Positions 8,825-16,441 of a stretch of 64,000 nt of DNA are shown piece by piece (position 1 is the first letter of the stretch; every line of letters starts with the position of its first letter). The position numbers and the translations under genes were made by a program. Source of the stretch: Kitasatospora sp. MMS16-BH015 (GTDB lineage Bacteria; Actinomycetota; Actinomycetes; Streptomycetales; Streptomycetaceae); NCBI RefSeq assembly GCF_002943525.1, contig NZ_CP025394.1:4588001-4652000 (forward strand). The letters run 5' to 3'. Below the pieces are notes generated by a model. It saw only the letters and a list, made by a program, of their open reading frames with translations, did not search any database and had not been told where the DNA came from.

Positions 8825-9707
8825 CCAGCTGGGCCAGGCCCTCGGTGGCGATCTGTTCGAAGACGGCGAGGTCGTTGGCGAAGATCGAGTCGGGAACGGG
8901 CCAGTGGATGACCAGTTCGGTGATGCCGATCTCCTGGTAGCGGCCGGCCCAGTCGACGAAGGCGTCGAGGGACTGGAGGGGCTTCTCGGCGGTGGAGCCC
9001 TGGAGCAGCACCTTCTCGAGGCCGGCGACGTCACGGCCGACGGCCTCGCAGGCGGTGGTCAGCTTGGCGAGCTGCGCCGCGATCACCTCGGGGGCCTGCT
9101 CGACCGGGACGTCGGCCGGGCCCCTGGGGTCGCCGTAGGTGACCCAGCCCTGGCCGTGCTCGGCGGCCAGCTTGAGGCCGCGGGGGCCGGTGGCGGCCAC
9201 GTAGAAGGGCAGCCGGGGCGTCTGGACGCACCCGGGGATGTTCCGGGCCTCGACCGCCGAGTAGTGGGTGCCCTCGCGGGTGGTGGCGTCGGTGGTCAGC
9301 AGCTCGTCCAGCAGCGGCAGGAACTCGGCGAACCGGTCGGCCCGCTCCCTCGGCGACCAGGCCTCCTGCCCCATCGCGGTGGCGTCGAACCCGGTGCCGC
9401 CGGCCCCGATCCCGAGCGTGACCCGCCCACCGGAGACGTCGTCCAGGGTGATGAGCTCCTTGGCCAGCGTCACCGGATGCCGGAAGTTCGGCGAGGTCAC
9501 CAGCGTGCCGAGTCGAATTCGCTCGGTCGCGCACGCGGCCGCGGTCAGCGTCGGCACCGACCCGAACCACGGCTCGTCCCGGAAGGACCGCCAGCTCAGG
9601 TGGTCGTACGTATAGGCGGCGTGGAACCCGAGGTCCTCGGCCCGCTGCCAGATCTTCTGCCCCTCGCTCCACCGGTGGATGGGGAGGATCACCGTGCTCA
9701 GTCGCAT
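8820..9707 (-). CDS. LLM-class (F420-dependent type) oxidoreductase
   Basis: A 295-residue luciferase-like TIM-barrel protein. The signatures are MRLSTVILPIHRW at the N-terminus, RIRLGTLVTSPNFRHP, LDDVSGGRVTLGIGAGG and FYVAATGPRGL. Family members use F420 or FMN; the substrate is unknown. Start ATG 9707 is preferred over an upstream in-frame codon at 9740 because the conserved first beta strand begins there. The stop TAG lies in the target duplication of the IS481 element, so the 3' end is intact although the insertion is immediately downstream and may have removed the native terminator. Confidence 0.85.
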   Translation of the reverse strand: MRLSTVILPIHRWSEGQKIWQRAEDLGFHAAYTYDHLSWRSFRDEPWFGSVPTLTAAACATERIRLGTLVTSPNFRHPVTLAKELITLDDVSGGRVTLGIGAGGTGFDATAMGQEAWSPRERADRFAEFLPLLDELLTTDATTREGTHYSAVEARNIPGCVQTPRLPFYVAATGPRGLKLAAEHGQGWVTYGDPRGPADVPVEQAPEVIAAQLAKLTTACEAVGRDVAGLEKVLLQGSTAEKPLQSLDAFVDWAGRYQEIGITELVIHWPVPDSIFANDLAVFEQIATEGLAQLA

Positions 9708-9787
9708 ACAGGCGACCCTACGGGAGCTGGCGCCACGCACGCAGTAGCTGCGGGCCGGAAGCTACGTCACGCTCACACATCATGTAC

Positions 9788-9793
9788 TACACT
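9788..9793 (+). promoter_or_regulatory. possible -10 box for a leaderless toxin-antitoxin transcript
   Basis: TACACT lies so that transcription would begin at or next to the antitoxin ATG at 9800. No Shine-Dalgarno sequence precedes that ATG. No convincing -35 hexamer is seen (a GTCACG-like sequence at about 9766). Confidence 0.3.
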
Positions 9794-9799
9794 TCTGCT

Positions 9800-10081
9800 A
9801 TGGACACGCCTCGCCCCGGCAAGACCCGAGTCACCAGCGTCTCCCTGCAGGCCGAGACCTTGGAGGCGATTCGCGCGCGCGCTGGCAGGCAGGGCGTCTC
9901 CTCCTATATCGAAGAGGCCGTGCAGCGACACCTCCAGCGTGAGGTCATCGACGAGTACATTGCAGCCTCCGAGGCCGAGCACGGCCCGGTCGACGCGGCC
10001 GAGGTGGCGGCCAAAGCTGAACGCATCCGCGCACACCATGCCGCTCACCGTGGAGACGCCGCCCCGGCCGACGCCGCGTGA
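9800..10081 (+). CDS. VapB-like antitoxin (ribbon-helix-helix type)
   Basis: About 93 residues. The N-terminal RHH-like DNA-binding segment is TRVTSVSLQAETLEAIRARA followed by GVSSYIEEAVQRHL. The charged Ala-rich C-terminal tail would wrap the toxin. Family members repress their own promoter and neutralise the partner nuclease. The start at 9800 (MDTPRPGKTR) is taken rather than the in-frame ATG at 9782 because a -10-like box overlaps that region. The PIN-domain gene overlaps the stop codon (GTGA). Confidence 0.75.
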   Translation: MDTPRPGKTRVTSVSLQAETLEAIRARAGRQGVSSYIEEAVQRHLQREVIDEYIAASEAEHGPVDAAEVAAKAERIRAHHAAHRGDAAPADAA

Positions 10082-10470
10082 GCGGCACCCTCGTACTTGA
10101 CAGCGAGGCACTGTCCAAGCTCTCCCGCCGGCAGCGCGACATGACCACTTGGCTGGATGTTGCACGAACGCTGGACCTCCTGGTCGTGACGAGCGCGGCG
10201 ACACTGGTCGAAGCACGTGACCCCAAGGTGCCCCAGGCGGCGTTCGACCACGCCGTGTCCCTGGCCAAGGTGCGGCCGATCACGGAAGAGATCGCACGGG
10301 CGGCGAGCAAGCTGCTCGCGGCCGAGGGACTGCACGGCCATAAGTACGCCATCGACGCAATGCTGGCAGCGACCGCGCATCTCGAGCGCGGCGATGTGAC
10401 GATCGTGACAAGTGACCCGGAGGACCTGCGTCGGCTGTGTCACCGCCGCATCGCGATCGAGTCGATCTGA
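10078..10470 (+). CDS. VapC-like PIN-domain toxin
   Basis: A 130-residue PIN-domain protein, a predicted Mg-dependent ribonuclease toxin. Acidic residues fit the PIN pattern: LVLDSEALSKL (first Asp), TLVEARDPK (Glu), KYAIDAMLAATA (Asp) and IVTSDPEDLRRL (last Asp). The GTG start overlaps the antitoxin stop by 4 bp, a coupled arrangement typical of type II toxin-antitoxin pairs. The RNA target is not predictable. It sits at the edge of the accessory island. Confidence 0.8.
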   Translation: MSGTLVLDSEALSKLSRRQRDMTTWLDVARTLDLLVVTSAATLVEARDPKVPQAAFDHAVSLAKVRPITEEIARAASKLLAAEGLHGHKYAIDAMLAATAHLERGDVTIVTSDPEDLRRLCHRRIAIESI

Positions 10471-10984
10471 CGTCTTCGCCCCCAGCGGTTCGGTTCCCAC
10501 AGCGCGATGTCGGAAGTCGCTATTGATGAGCCGTCACCCCTCGGCACGCACATCGCTCTTGGGGACTTGGCTTGCCGATGACGTGAGCTATGTATGCTCT
10601 TGCGCATCCGATTCGCGGAGACTCGGATGCACAGCGATGCCATGCGGGCCCGGTACCCGAGGCAGCTGAGCGCGGGTGTAGAGCACCCACTCCGCACATC
10701 CATTGGTGTGGTCTCACGATGTCTGCGACCGAAGCGCTGACCGGGCGGTGACGAGGTGTCAGCATGCCTGGAACCAATCGCACGAAGGCGGCGCGCGTTC
10801 GGATTCGCTACACGGGCGAGACCAGGGAGGCAGCCGAAGCCGGTGCGTGTTCCAGCGCGCGCACGATCTGATTGCTCATCCGAAAGCCCCCCGTGGCTAC
10901 ACGTACCGGAGACGGTAGTCGTGGTGGCCGCCGGGGGGCGTCGGGTTCGCGAGTTGCCCGGGAATGTCCGGGGTGTGGGCGGGG
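10471..10984. other. gene-free stretch with an inverted RHS 5'-end relic
   Basis: No credible gene was found here on either strand. The part from about 10800 to 10915 carries, on the minus strand, a diverged copy of the start of the RHS gene and of its leader (listed separately). The remaining 330 bp (10471-10800) show nothing I can assign. Confidence 0.6.
10808..10879 (-). pseudogene. relic of RHS gene 5' end
   Basis: On the minus strand the first codons read MSNQIVRALEHA, matching the RHS start at 3166 (MSNQIVKALEHA), before a stop 24 codons in. The similarity continues upstream into the leader: GTACGTGTAGCCACGGGGG here against GTACGTACGACCACGGGGG there, and both share TTCGGATGAGCAA. It is therefore a truncated second rhs copy in inverted orientation, not a functional gene. 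A short functional peptide is unlikely. Confidence 0.65.
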
Positions 10985-11737
10985 TCAGGCCTGGGGGCGG
11001 AGGCGGAGGCCGTGCATGCCGTTGTCCACGGCCAGGGTGGTGCCGACGGTGGCGGTGGCGTAGGGGCCGGCCAGGTAGGCGATGGCGTGGGCGATCTCTT
11101 CGGGGGTGACCAGGCGGCCGGTGGGCTGGAAGGCGTCGAGGGCGGCGCGGGCGGCGACCGGGTCGGGGGTGTCCTGGAGGGAGCGGCCGATCCAGGGGGT
11201 GTCGGCGGAGCCGGGGGCCACGCAGTTGACCCGGATGCCCTCGCGGACGTGGTCGGCGGCCATGGCCAGGGTGAGGGCCTGCACGGCGCCCTTGGTGGCG
11301 GAGTAGAGCACGCGCTGCTGCACCCCGGCCCAGGCCACGATCGAGCAGGTGTTGACGATCGCCGCGGCCGGCGAGCGCCGCAGGTGCGGCACCGCGTGCC
11401 GGGCCACCCGCACCATCCCGATCACGTTGACGTCCAGGACGCGGGCCCACTCCTCGTCGCTGTTGGCGGTGACGTCCCCGATCGCGCCGATTCCGGCGTT
11501 GTTGACCACCACGTCGAGCCGGCCGTACCGCTCGACCACGGCGGCCACGGCGGCCTGCACCTGGGCGTCGTCGGTGACGTCCACCTGCACGCCGAGGACG
11601 CCCTCGGGCAGCCCCTCCGGCTTGAGGTCGAGCGCGGCCACCCGGGCGCCCCGCTCCTGCAGCAGCTTCGCGGTGGCCAGGCCGATGCCGGAGGCACCGC
11701 CGGTGACCAGGGCGACCAGCCCGTCGAACTCGCTCAC
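10985..11737 (-). CDS. short-chain dehydrogenase/reductase (SDR)
   Basis: A 250-residue classical SDR with an N-terminal nucleotide-binding TGGASGIG, NNAGIG, and the catalytic Ser and Tyr-x3-Lys in NTCSIVAWAG...VLYSATKGA. The Asp after the second strand (ALDLKPEG) favours NAD(H). It catalyses alcohol/ketone interconversion on an unknown substrate. Its GTG start overlaps the stop of the aminotransferase gene by 4 bp, so the two are co-translated. It probably marks the left part of the biosynthetic cluster and may act on the same intermediate as the aminotransferase. Confidence 0.85.
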   Translation of the reverse strand: MSEFDGLVALVTGGASGIGLATAKLLQERGARVAALDLKPEGLPEGVLGVQVDVTDDAQVQAAVAAVVERYGRLDVVVNNAGIGAIGDVTANSDEEWARVLDVNVIGMVRVARHAVPHLRRSPAAAIVNTCSIVAWAGVQQRVLYSATKGAVQALTLAMAADHVREGIRVNCVAPGSADTPWIGRSLQDTPDPVAARAALDAFQPTGRLVTPEEIAHAIAYLAGPYATATVGTTLAVDNGMHGLRLRPQA

Positions 11738-12939
11738 GGGGCCAGCACCTCCGCGATCATGTCGACGCCGAGGTCGATCTCCTCGCGGGTGACGACCAGC
11801 GGCGGGGCGACCCGCAGGTGGCCGCGGGCCTCCTTGCAGAGCAGGCCGCGCTCGGCCAGCCGCTCGGTGACCCTGCGGTCCGCCCAGCGCTCCTCGGCGA
11901 TCTGGACGCCGGCCCAGAGGCCGCGTCCGCGCACCTCGGTGACGCCGTCCAGCTCGTTCAGCCGGGTGTGCAGGTGGGCGCCGAGCTCGCGCGAGCGCTC
12001 CTGCAGCTCGCCGGTGGCCAGCAGCCGTACCGCCGCCAGGCCGACCGCGCAGGCCAGCGGGTTGCCGCCGAAGGTGGAGCCGTGGTCGCCGTGCCCGATC
12101 ACCCGGAGCACGTCGGCCCGGCCGATCAGCGCGGAGAGCGGCAGCAGGCCGCCGCTCAGGCTCTTGCCGAGGGTGTAGAGGTCGGCCTTGACGCCCTCGT
12201 GGTCCAGGGCCAGGGTGTCGCCGGTGCGGGCCAGGCCGCACTGCACCTCGTCGGCGATGAAGAGCGTGTTGCTGTCGTCGCAGAGCTGCCGGACCTCGTT
12301 GAGGTAGCCCTTGGGCGGGACGACGATCCCGGCCTCGCCCTGCACCGGCTCCAGCAGGATCGCCGCGGTGTTCTCGGTGACCGCGCCGCGCAGCGCCTTG
12401 ATGTCGCCGAACGGCACGGTCTTGAAGCCGGGGGTGAACGGGCCGAAGCCGGCCTTGTGGTTCTCGTGCGAGGAGAAGGAGATGATCGAGATGGTCCGCC
12501 CGTGGAAGTTGGAGGCGGCCACGATCACCTCGGCGGCGCCGTCCGGCACGCCCTTGACCTGGTAGGCCCACTTGCGGGCCACCTTGATGGCGGTGTCGAT
12601 CGCCTCGCCGCCGGAGTTGGACGGCATCACCATCTCGGTGCCGGTCAGCTCGGCCAGCTCGCGGCAGAACGGCCCGTACTGGTCGTTGTGGAAGGCCCGG
12701 GTGCTCAGCGTGATCCGGTCGAGCTGGGCCTTGGCCGCCGCGACCAGGGCCGGGTGGCGGTGGCCGAAGTTGAGCGCGGAGTACCCGCCGTGGAAGTCGA
12801 GGTAGCGCCGGCCCTCGGAGTCGGTCACCCAGGCACCCTCTCCTTCGGAGAGCACGACCGGGAACGGCACGGAGTCGGGGCCGCCCCAGCGGGCGGCGAG
12901 GTCCATGTGGTCCTGGGCGGAGAGGAGGTCCGCAGTCAT
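11734..12939 (-). CDS. rocD: ornithine aminotransferase-like class III aminotransferase
   Basis: A 401-residue PLP-dependent class III aminotransferase, closest in character to ornithine-oxo-acid transaminase: GHRHPALVAAAKAQLD, SNSGGEAIDTAIKVAR, LLEPVQGEAGI, FIADEVQCGLARTG, and PLP-lysine in YTLGKSLSGG. It would move the delta-amino group of ornithine, or an analogous omega-amine, to 2-oxoglutarate. Its position between an SDR and a methyltransferase at the cluster edge, away from arginine genes, suggests a secondary-metabolite role; this is inference. The start is ATG 12939. Confidence 0.8.
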   Translation of the reverse strand: MTADLLSAQDHMDLAARWGGPDSVPFPVVLSEGEGAWVTDSEGRRYLDFHGGYSALNFGHRHPALVAAAKAQLDRITLSTRAFHNDQYGPFCRELAELTGTEMVMPSNSGGEAIDTAIKVARKWAYQVKGVPDGAAEVIVAASNFHGRTISIISFSSHENHKAGFGPFTPGFKTVPFGDIKALRGAVTENTAAILLEPVQGEAGIVVPPKGYLNEVRQLCDDSNTLFIADEVQCGLARTGDTLALDHEGVKADLYTLGKSLSGGLLPLSALIGRADVLRVIGHGDHGSTFGGNPLACAVGLAAVRLLATGELQERSRELGAHLHTRLNELDGVTEVRGRGLWAGVQIAEERWADRRVTERLAERGLLCKEARGHLRVAPPLVVTREEIDLGVDMIAEVLAP

Positions 12940-12968
12940 GGGGCGATGCTCCTTGTGTCTGAGGTCGA

Positions 12969-13032
12969 TGGGCCCGGCGGGCTTGGTGCGCGTCGCCGGG
13001 CGCCCTGGGCCCGGCGGGCTTGGTGCGCGTCG
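12969..13032. repeat. 27-bp direct repeat, period 37 bp
   Basis: Two perfect copies at 12969-12995 and 13006-13032 (core GGCCCGGCGGGCTTGGTGCG) fill the gap between the methyltransferase stop and the aminotransferase start. Each is GC-rich and could fold. No function is apparent. Confidence 0.8.
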
Positions 13033-13044
13033 GCGGAGCGGGGC

Positions 13045-13815
13045 TCAGGCCTTGCGGCCGACCGCGCCGTGGATCGGGAGGACGAAGTCCGTGGCCACCG
13101 CCCCGGCGTCCGGGTGCCACTCGGCGGCGGGCACCACGCCGGGGTCGAGCAGCTCGAAGCCCTCGAACAGGCCGGCGATCTGGGCCGCCGAGCGCAGGTG
13201 CATGTCCTCGGTGGCCCGGGCCAGCACCTCGGGGCTGTTCTCCGGGCGCCAGGGGAGGTCCGAGGCGACGTGCGAGATGACCAGGTGGCTGCCGGCCGGC
13301 AGGGCGTCCCGCAGCACGGCGGTGATCCGCGCCGGGTCGGCCTCCTCCGGCACGAAGTGCAGGACGGCGGCCAGGATGCAGGCCACCGGCCGGCCGGCCT
13401 CGATCAGGGCCCGGACGGCCGGCTGCGCCAGGATCGCCTCGGGCTCGCGGATGTCGGCCGGCACGAAGGCGGCCCGCGGCTCCTCGGCGATCAGTGCGCG
13501 GGTGCGCTCGCCGACGGTGGGGTCGAGGTCGCAGTAGACCACCGAGCCCTCGGGGTGCGCGGCGAGCACGGTCTCGTGGGTGTTCGGCGACAGCGGGAAG
13601 CCGGAGCCGATGTCGATGAAGCGGTCGATGCCGCGGGCGCTCAGCCACCGCACGGCCCGGGAGAGGAAGGCGCGGTTCTCCTGCATCGCGGCGATCAGGT
13701 CGGGGGCCTGGAGCCGGATCCAGAAACCGGCCGCGCGATCGGTCTCGAAACCGCTGTCGCCGCCGATGAAGTTGTCGTAGACACGGGCCTGTGCGGCATT
13801 GATCTCGATGGTCAT
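13045..13815 (-). CDS. SAM-dependent methyltransferase, DUF574 (PF04672) family
   Basis: 256 residues. Characteristic features of this actinobacterial family are the N-terminal INAAQARVYDNFIGGDSGFE, the SAM motif FIDIGSGFPLSPNTHE, VVYCDLDPTV, and the late segment ILAAVLHFVPEE. The substrate is unknown; many copies sit in secondary-metabolite clusters. It is read first in a leftward group with the aminotransferase and SDR (106 bp gap containing a direct repeat). It diverges from the esterase-like gene to its right. Confidence 0.85.
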   Translation of the reverse strand: MTIEINAAQARVYDNFIGGDSGFETDRAAGFWIRLQAPDLIAAMQENRAFLSRAVRWLSARGIDRFIDIGSGFPLSPNTHETVLAAHPEGSVVYCDLDPTVGERTRALIAEEPRAAFVPADIREPEAILAQPAVRALIEAGRPVACILAAVLHFVPEEADPARITAVLRDALPAGSHLVISHVASDLPWRPENSPEVLARATEDMHLRSAAQIAGLFEGFELLDPGVVPAAEWHPDAGAVATDFVLPIHGAVGRKA

Positions 13816-14057
13816 GGCGCGGCGTGCTTCCCCTCGGAGTCCAGGCGGCGGACTGCGCGGTCCGGCTGCGCAATCCGGTGCGGCGAACTAGATGCTGGCA
13901 CGGGCCCGGCGCGCGCGAGGTAAGCGGAATCCTTACCGGCCAGGGGCCGGGTCAGCGAAATGCGTCCGCCGGAATGCACCTGTCGCGGAGGCGGCCCGGG
14001 GCAGGGCGCCCGTACCGTGGCGCACCGTTGACACCTCTGGAATTCGGGGAGTTTTGC
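13816..14057. promoter_or_regulatory. divergent intergenic region
   Basis: 242 bp between the divergently read methyltransferase and alpha/beta hydrolase genes, and so likely to hold both promoters. A TTGACA hexamer occurs near 14030 but is too close to the hydrolase ATG for a normal leadered promoter. No operator could be defined. Confidence 0.35.
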
Positions 14058-14996
14058 ATGCCGCTTCATCCGGTCGTCGAGGGCATCAGGAACTTTCGCG
14101 TTGCCACCGGCTTCACCCCGCTCTACACCATGTCGGTGGAGGACGCCCGGACGGCGGACGCCGCGACCGAGGCCACCGCCTGGGACTGGACCACGCAGCC
14201 GGAGGAGGTCTTCGACCTGGACATCCCCGGCCCGGCCGGCCCGCTGACCCTGCGGGTCTACCGCCCGGTCACCGACAGCACCGGGCCGCTGCCGGTGCTG
14301 ATGTACTTCTTCGGCGGCGGCTTCGTGGTCGGCACCCTGCAGACCTCGGACGCGTTCTGCCGCGCGCTCTCCGACCTGTCCGGCTGCATGATCGTCTCGG
14401 TGGGCTACCGGCTGGCGCCGGAGCACCCCTTCCCCGCCGCGCCCGAGGACTGCTACGCCGCCACCGCCTGGGTGGCCGAACACGCCGGTGAGTTCGGCGG
14501 GGACGGCTCCCGGCTCGCGGTCGCCGGCGACAGCAACGGCGGCACGCTGGCCGCCGTGGTCTCGCTGATGGCCCGGGACCGCAAGGGACCGGAGATCACC
14601 GCCCAGGTGCTGGTCTACCCGGCGCTGCAGTACGGCTCGGACACCGCCTCGATGCGCGAGAACGTCGACCCGATGTTCTTCAACGGCATCTCGGTGCCGT
14701 GGTTCTGGAGCCTCTACCTGGCCGACCCGGCCGACGGTGCCTCCCCCTACGCCTCGCCGCTCAACGCGGCGGACCACTCCGGGCTCCCGGCGGCGCTGAT
14801 CGTCACGGCCGAGTACTGCCCGCTGCGGGACGAGGGCGAGGCGTACGCCAAGGCGCTCGCGGACGCCGGCACCACGGTGGACTTCCGGCCGCACGCCGAC
14901 CTGCCGCACGGCTTCCTCTCGATGGCCTCGGTGCTGCCCGAGGGCAAGCAGGCGCTGCTCGGGGTGGCCGACTTCCTGCGCACGCGGCTGGCCTGA
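14058..14996 (+). CDS. alpha/beta hydrolase, HSL (hormone-sensitive lipase-like) family
   Basis: A 312-residue esterase or lipase-type enzyme. The oxyanion motif usually written HGGG is FFGGGF here. The nucleophile elbow is GDSNGG, the acid lies in the AEYCPLRDEGE region, and the histidine is in DLPHGF. Loss of the first His of HGGG is unusual and may alter activity. The ATG at 14058 gives the standard N-terminus (MPLHPVVEGI). A strong hairpin follows the stop. A role in hydrolysing or transferring an acyl group of the cluster product is possible. Confidence 0.8.
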   Translation: MPLHPVVEGIRNFRVATGFTPLYTMSVEDARTADAATEATAWDWTTQPEEVFDLDIPGPAGPLTLRVYRPVTDSTGPLPVLMYFFGGGFVVGTLQTSDAFCRALSDLSGCMIVSVGYRLAPEHPFPAAPEDCYAATAWVAEHAGEFGGDGSRLAVAGDSNGGTLAAVVSLMARDRKGPEITAQVLVYPALQYGSDTASMRENVDPMFFNGISVPWFWSLYLADPADGASPYASPLNAADHSGLPAALIVTAEYCPLRDEGEAYAKALADAGTTVDFRPHADLPHGFLSMASVLPEGKQALLGVADFLRTRLA

Positions 14997-15011
14997 CCGG
15001 CCGTAAGGCGG

Positions 15012-15074
15012 GGAGCGAGGCTCCCGGTGGGGTGGGCGACCGAGTCGCCCGGGCCCGGCCGGGAGCCTCGCTCC
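15012..15074. terminator. strong hairpin after hydrolase gene
   Basis: A 16-bp perfect stem (GGAGCGAGGCTCCCGG paired with CCGGGAGCCTCGCTCC) enclosing a second small hairpin (GGGCGAC/GTCGCCC), between the hydrolase stop and the ATP-grasp gene. Confidence 0.6.
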
Positions 15075-15190
15075 GTGCTCGGCCGACGAGTTCGGTTTCT
15101 TCGGCAGGAATCTTCCGGCGCGCCGCGTGCCGGCATCACCGCGCGTGTGGTCGCGCACGCCTTCTCGCAATCCCCCCCGGAGGTCACGTC

Positions 15191-16381
15191 ATGAAATCCG
15201 TGCTCGTCCTGTCCTGGATAGCCATCGGCAACGTGCCCGCAGCGGTCCGGGAGATCCGCGCCCGCGGCCTTCGACCGGTGCTGGTCTCCAACCTGCCGGC
15301 GGACCCGAATGCCGGGCTCTGCGAGGACCACGTGGTCTTCGACTGGGACGGCGAGGAGCTGCCGGCCTTGCTCGCGCGGATCGAGGAGCGCGGGATCACA
15401 CCGATCGCGGTGGTCAGCATGGTCGAGAAGCTGATCGAGTGGAGCATCGCGCTCACCACGCACTACGACCTGCCGGGCGGCGGCCCGGCCCGGCAGGTGC
15501 TGGTCAGCAAGTACGCCGTCCGGGAGCACCTGCGGGCGACGGGGCGTTCGGCGATCAGGTTCACGGGTGACCCGCTGGCGGTGGACTTCTTCCCCGCCAT
15601 CCTCAAGCCCGCGCGGGAGTCCTCGGCCTCCTACCTGGTCAAGCGGGTGGACGACCGCGAGGAACTGCTGGCCCATCTGGCCGACTTGGAGCGGGCCGGC
15701 AAGGGCGGGGTGGAGCTGATCGCCGAGGAGTTCCTGGACGGGGTCGAGTTCTCGGTGGACGGCCCCGTGCTCGGCGGCCGCTTCCACCCGCTGCTCGCGG
15801 TGGAGAAGCCCGACCACGACGACCTGCGCCACCACGACGCCGGCCTGGAACTGCACCCGCCGCAGCGGGAGTTCGTCCGCGCGGGCGTCCGGGAGCTCAG
15901 TGAGGTGGTGAGCGGGCTCTGCGCCGACCGCGGCCTGGACCAGGTCTGGCTGCACTTCGAGGGCCGCAGCACGGCGGCGGGCCGCACCGAGCTGATCGAG
16001 ATCAACCTGCGGGCCGGGGGCGGGCAGATCCCGCACGTGCTCGGCGAGTTGTACGGCATCGACGTGTACGCGGTGATCGTCGCGATGGCGCTGGGCGAGT
16101 ACACGCCGGAGCAGGTGCCCGCACCGCGCGAGCGGCCGATGCTCGGCTGGTTCGACGTGGAGGCCAAGGAGGTCGGCACGGTCGAGGTGGCCACCACCGA
16201 GGCGGAGCTGCTCGCCCTGCCCGGGGTGCTCGACGTCAATCTGGCCCACGGCTACCGGGTCACCCGGCTGGACCAGGAGAACTTCTTCCTCTCCTTCACG
16301 ATGGCCGCCGACTCGGTGGACCAGCTGCGCGAGCACGCGGCCCGGGTGCTGGACACCCTGGAGTACGCGGTCCGGCCGTAG
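15191..16381 (+). CDS. ATP-grasp carboxylate-amine ligase
   Basis: 396 residues. The N-terminal pre-ATP-grasp domain (MKSVLVLSW...RPVLVSNLP) is followed by ATP-grasp strands FPAILKPARESSASYLVK (ATP-binding Lys) and IAEEFLDGVEFSVD. The Mg/ATP site is ELIEINLRAGGG, and the C-terminal region resembles amino-acid ligases of natural-product pathways. It would join a carboxylate, as acyl phosphate, to an amine. It is separate from the carrier-protein ligase at 29261 and is therefore a candidate for peptide or amide bond formation without the NRPS. ATG follows GGAGGTCACGTC. Confidence 0.82.
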   Translation: MKSVLVLSWIAIGNVPAAVREIRARGLRPVLVSNLPADPNAGLCEDHVVFDWDGEELPALLARIEERGITPIAVVSMVEKLIEWSIALTTHYDLPGGGPARQVLVSKYAVREHLRATGRSAIRFTGDPLAVDFFPAILKPARESSASYLVKRVDDREELLAHLADLERAGKGGVELIAEEFLDGVEFSVDGPVLGGRFHPLLAVEKPDHDDLRHHDAGLELHPPQREFVRAGVRELSEVVSGLCADRGLDQVWLHFEGRSTAAGRTELIEINLRAGGGQIPHVLGELYGIDVYAVIVAMALGEYTPEQVPAPRERPMLGWFDVEAKEVGTVEVATTEAELLALPGVLDVNLAHGYRVTRLDQENFFLSFTMAADSVDQLREHAARVLDTLEYAVRP

Positions 16382-16399
16382 CCGCGGGGGTACGCATGA

Positions 16400-16429
16400 G
16401 GCCCGGTCCGCCGAGTAGTGGACCGGGCC
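16400..16429. terminator. bidirectional hairpin terminator
   Basis: A perfect 10-bp stem GGCCCGGTCC/GGACCGGGCC with a 10-nt loop lies between the convergent ATP-grasp and cysN genes. Confidence 0.65.
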
Positions 16430-16441
16430 TTCGTCGTCGGG

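Noticed and set aside
10703-10918. A 71-residue plus-strand ORF in the gap after the toxin gene
   Set aside because: It lies antisense to the RHS relic, has no RBS, and shows no family features.
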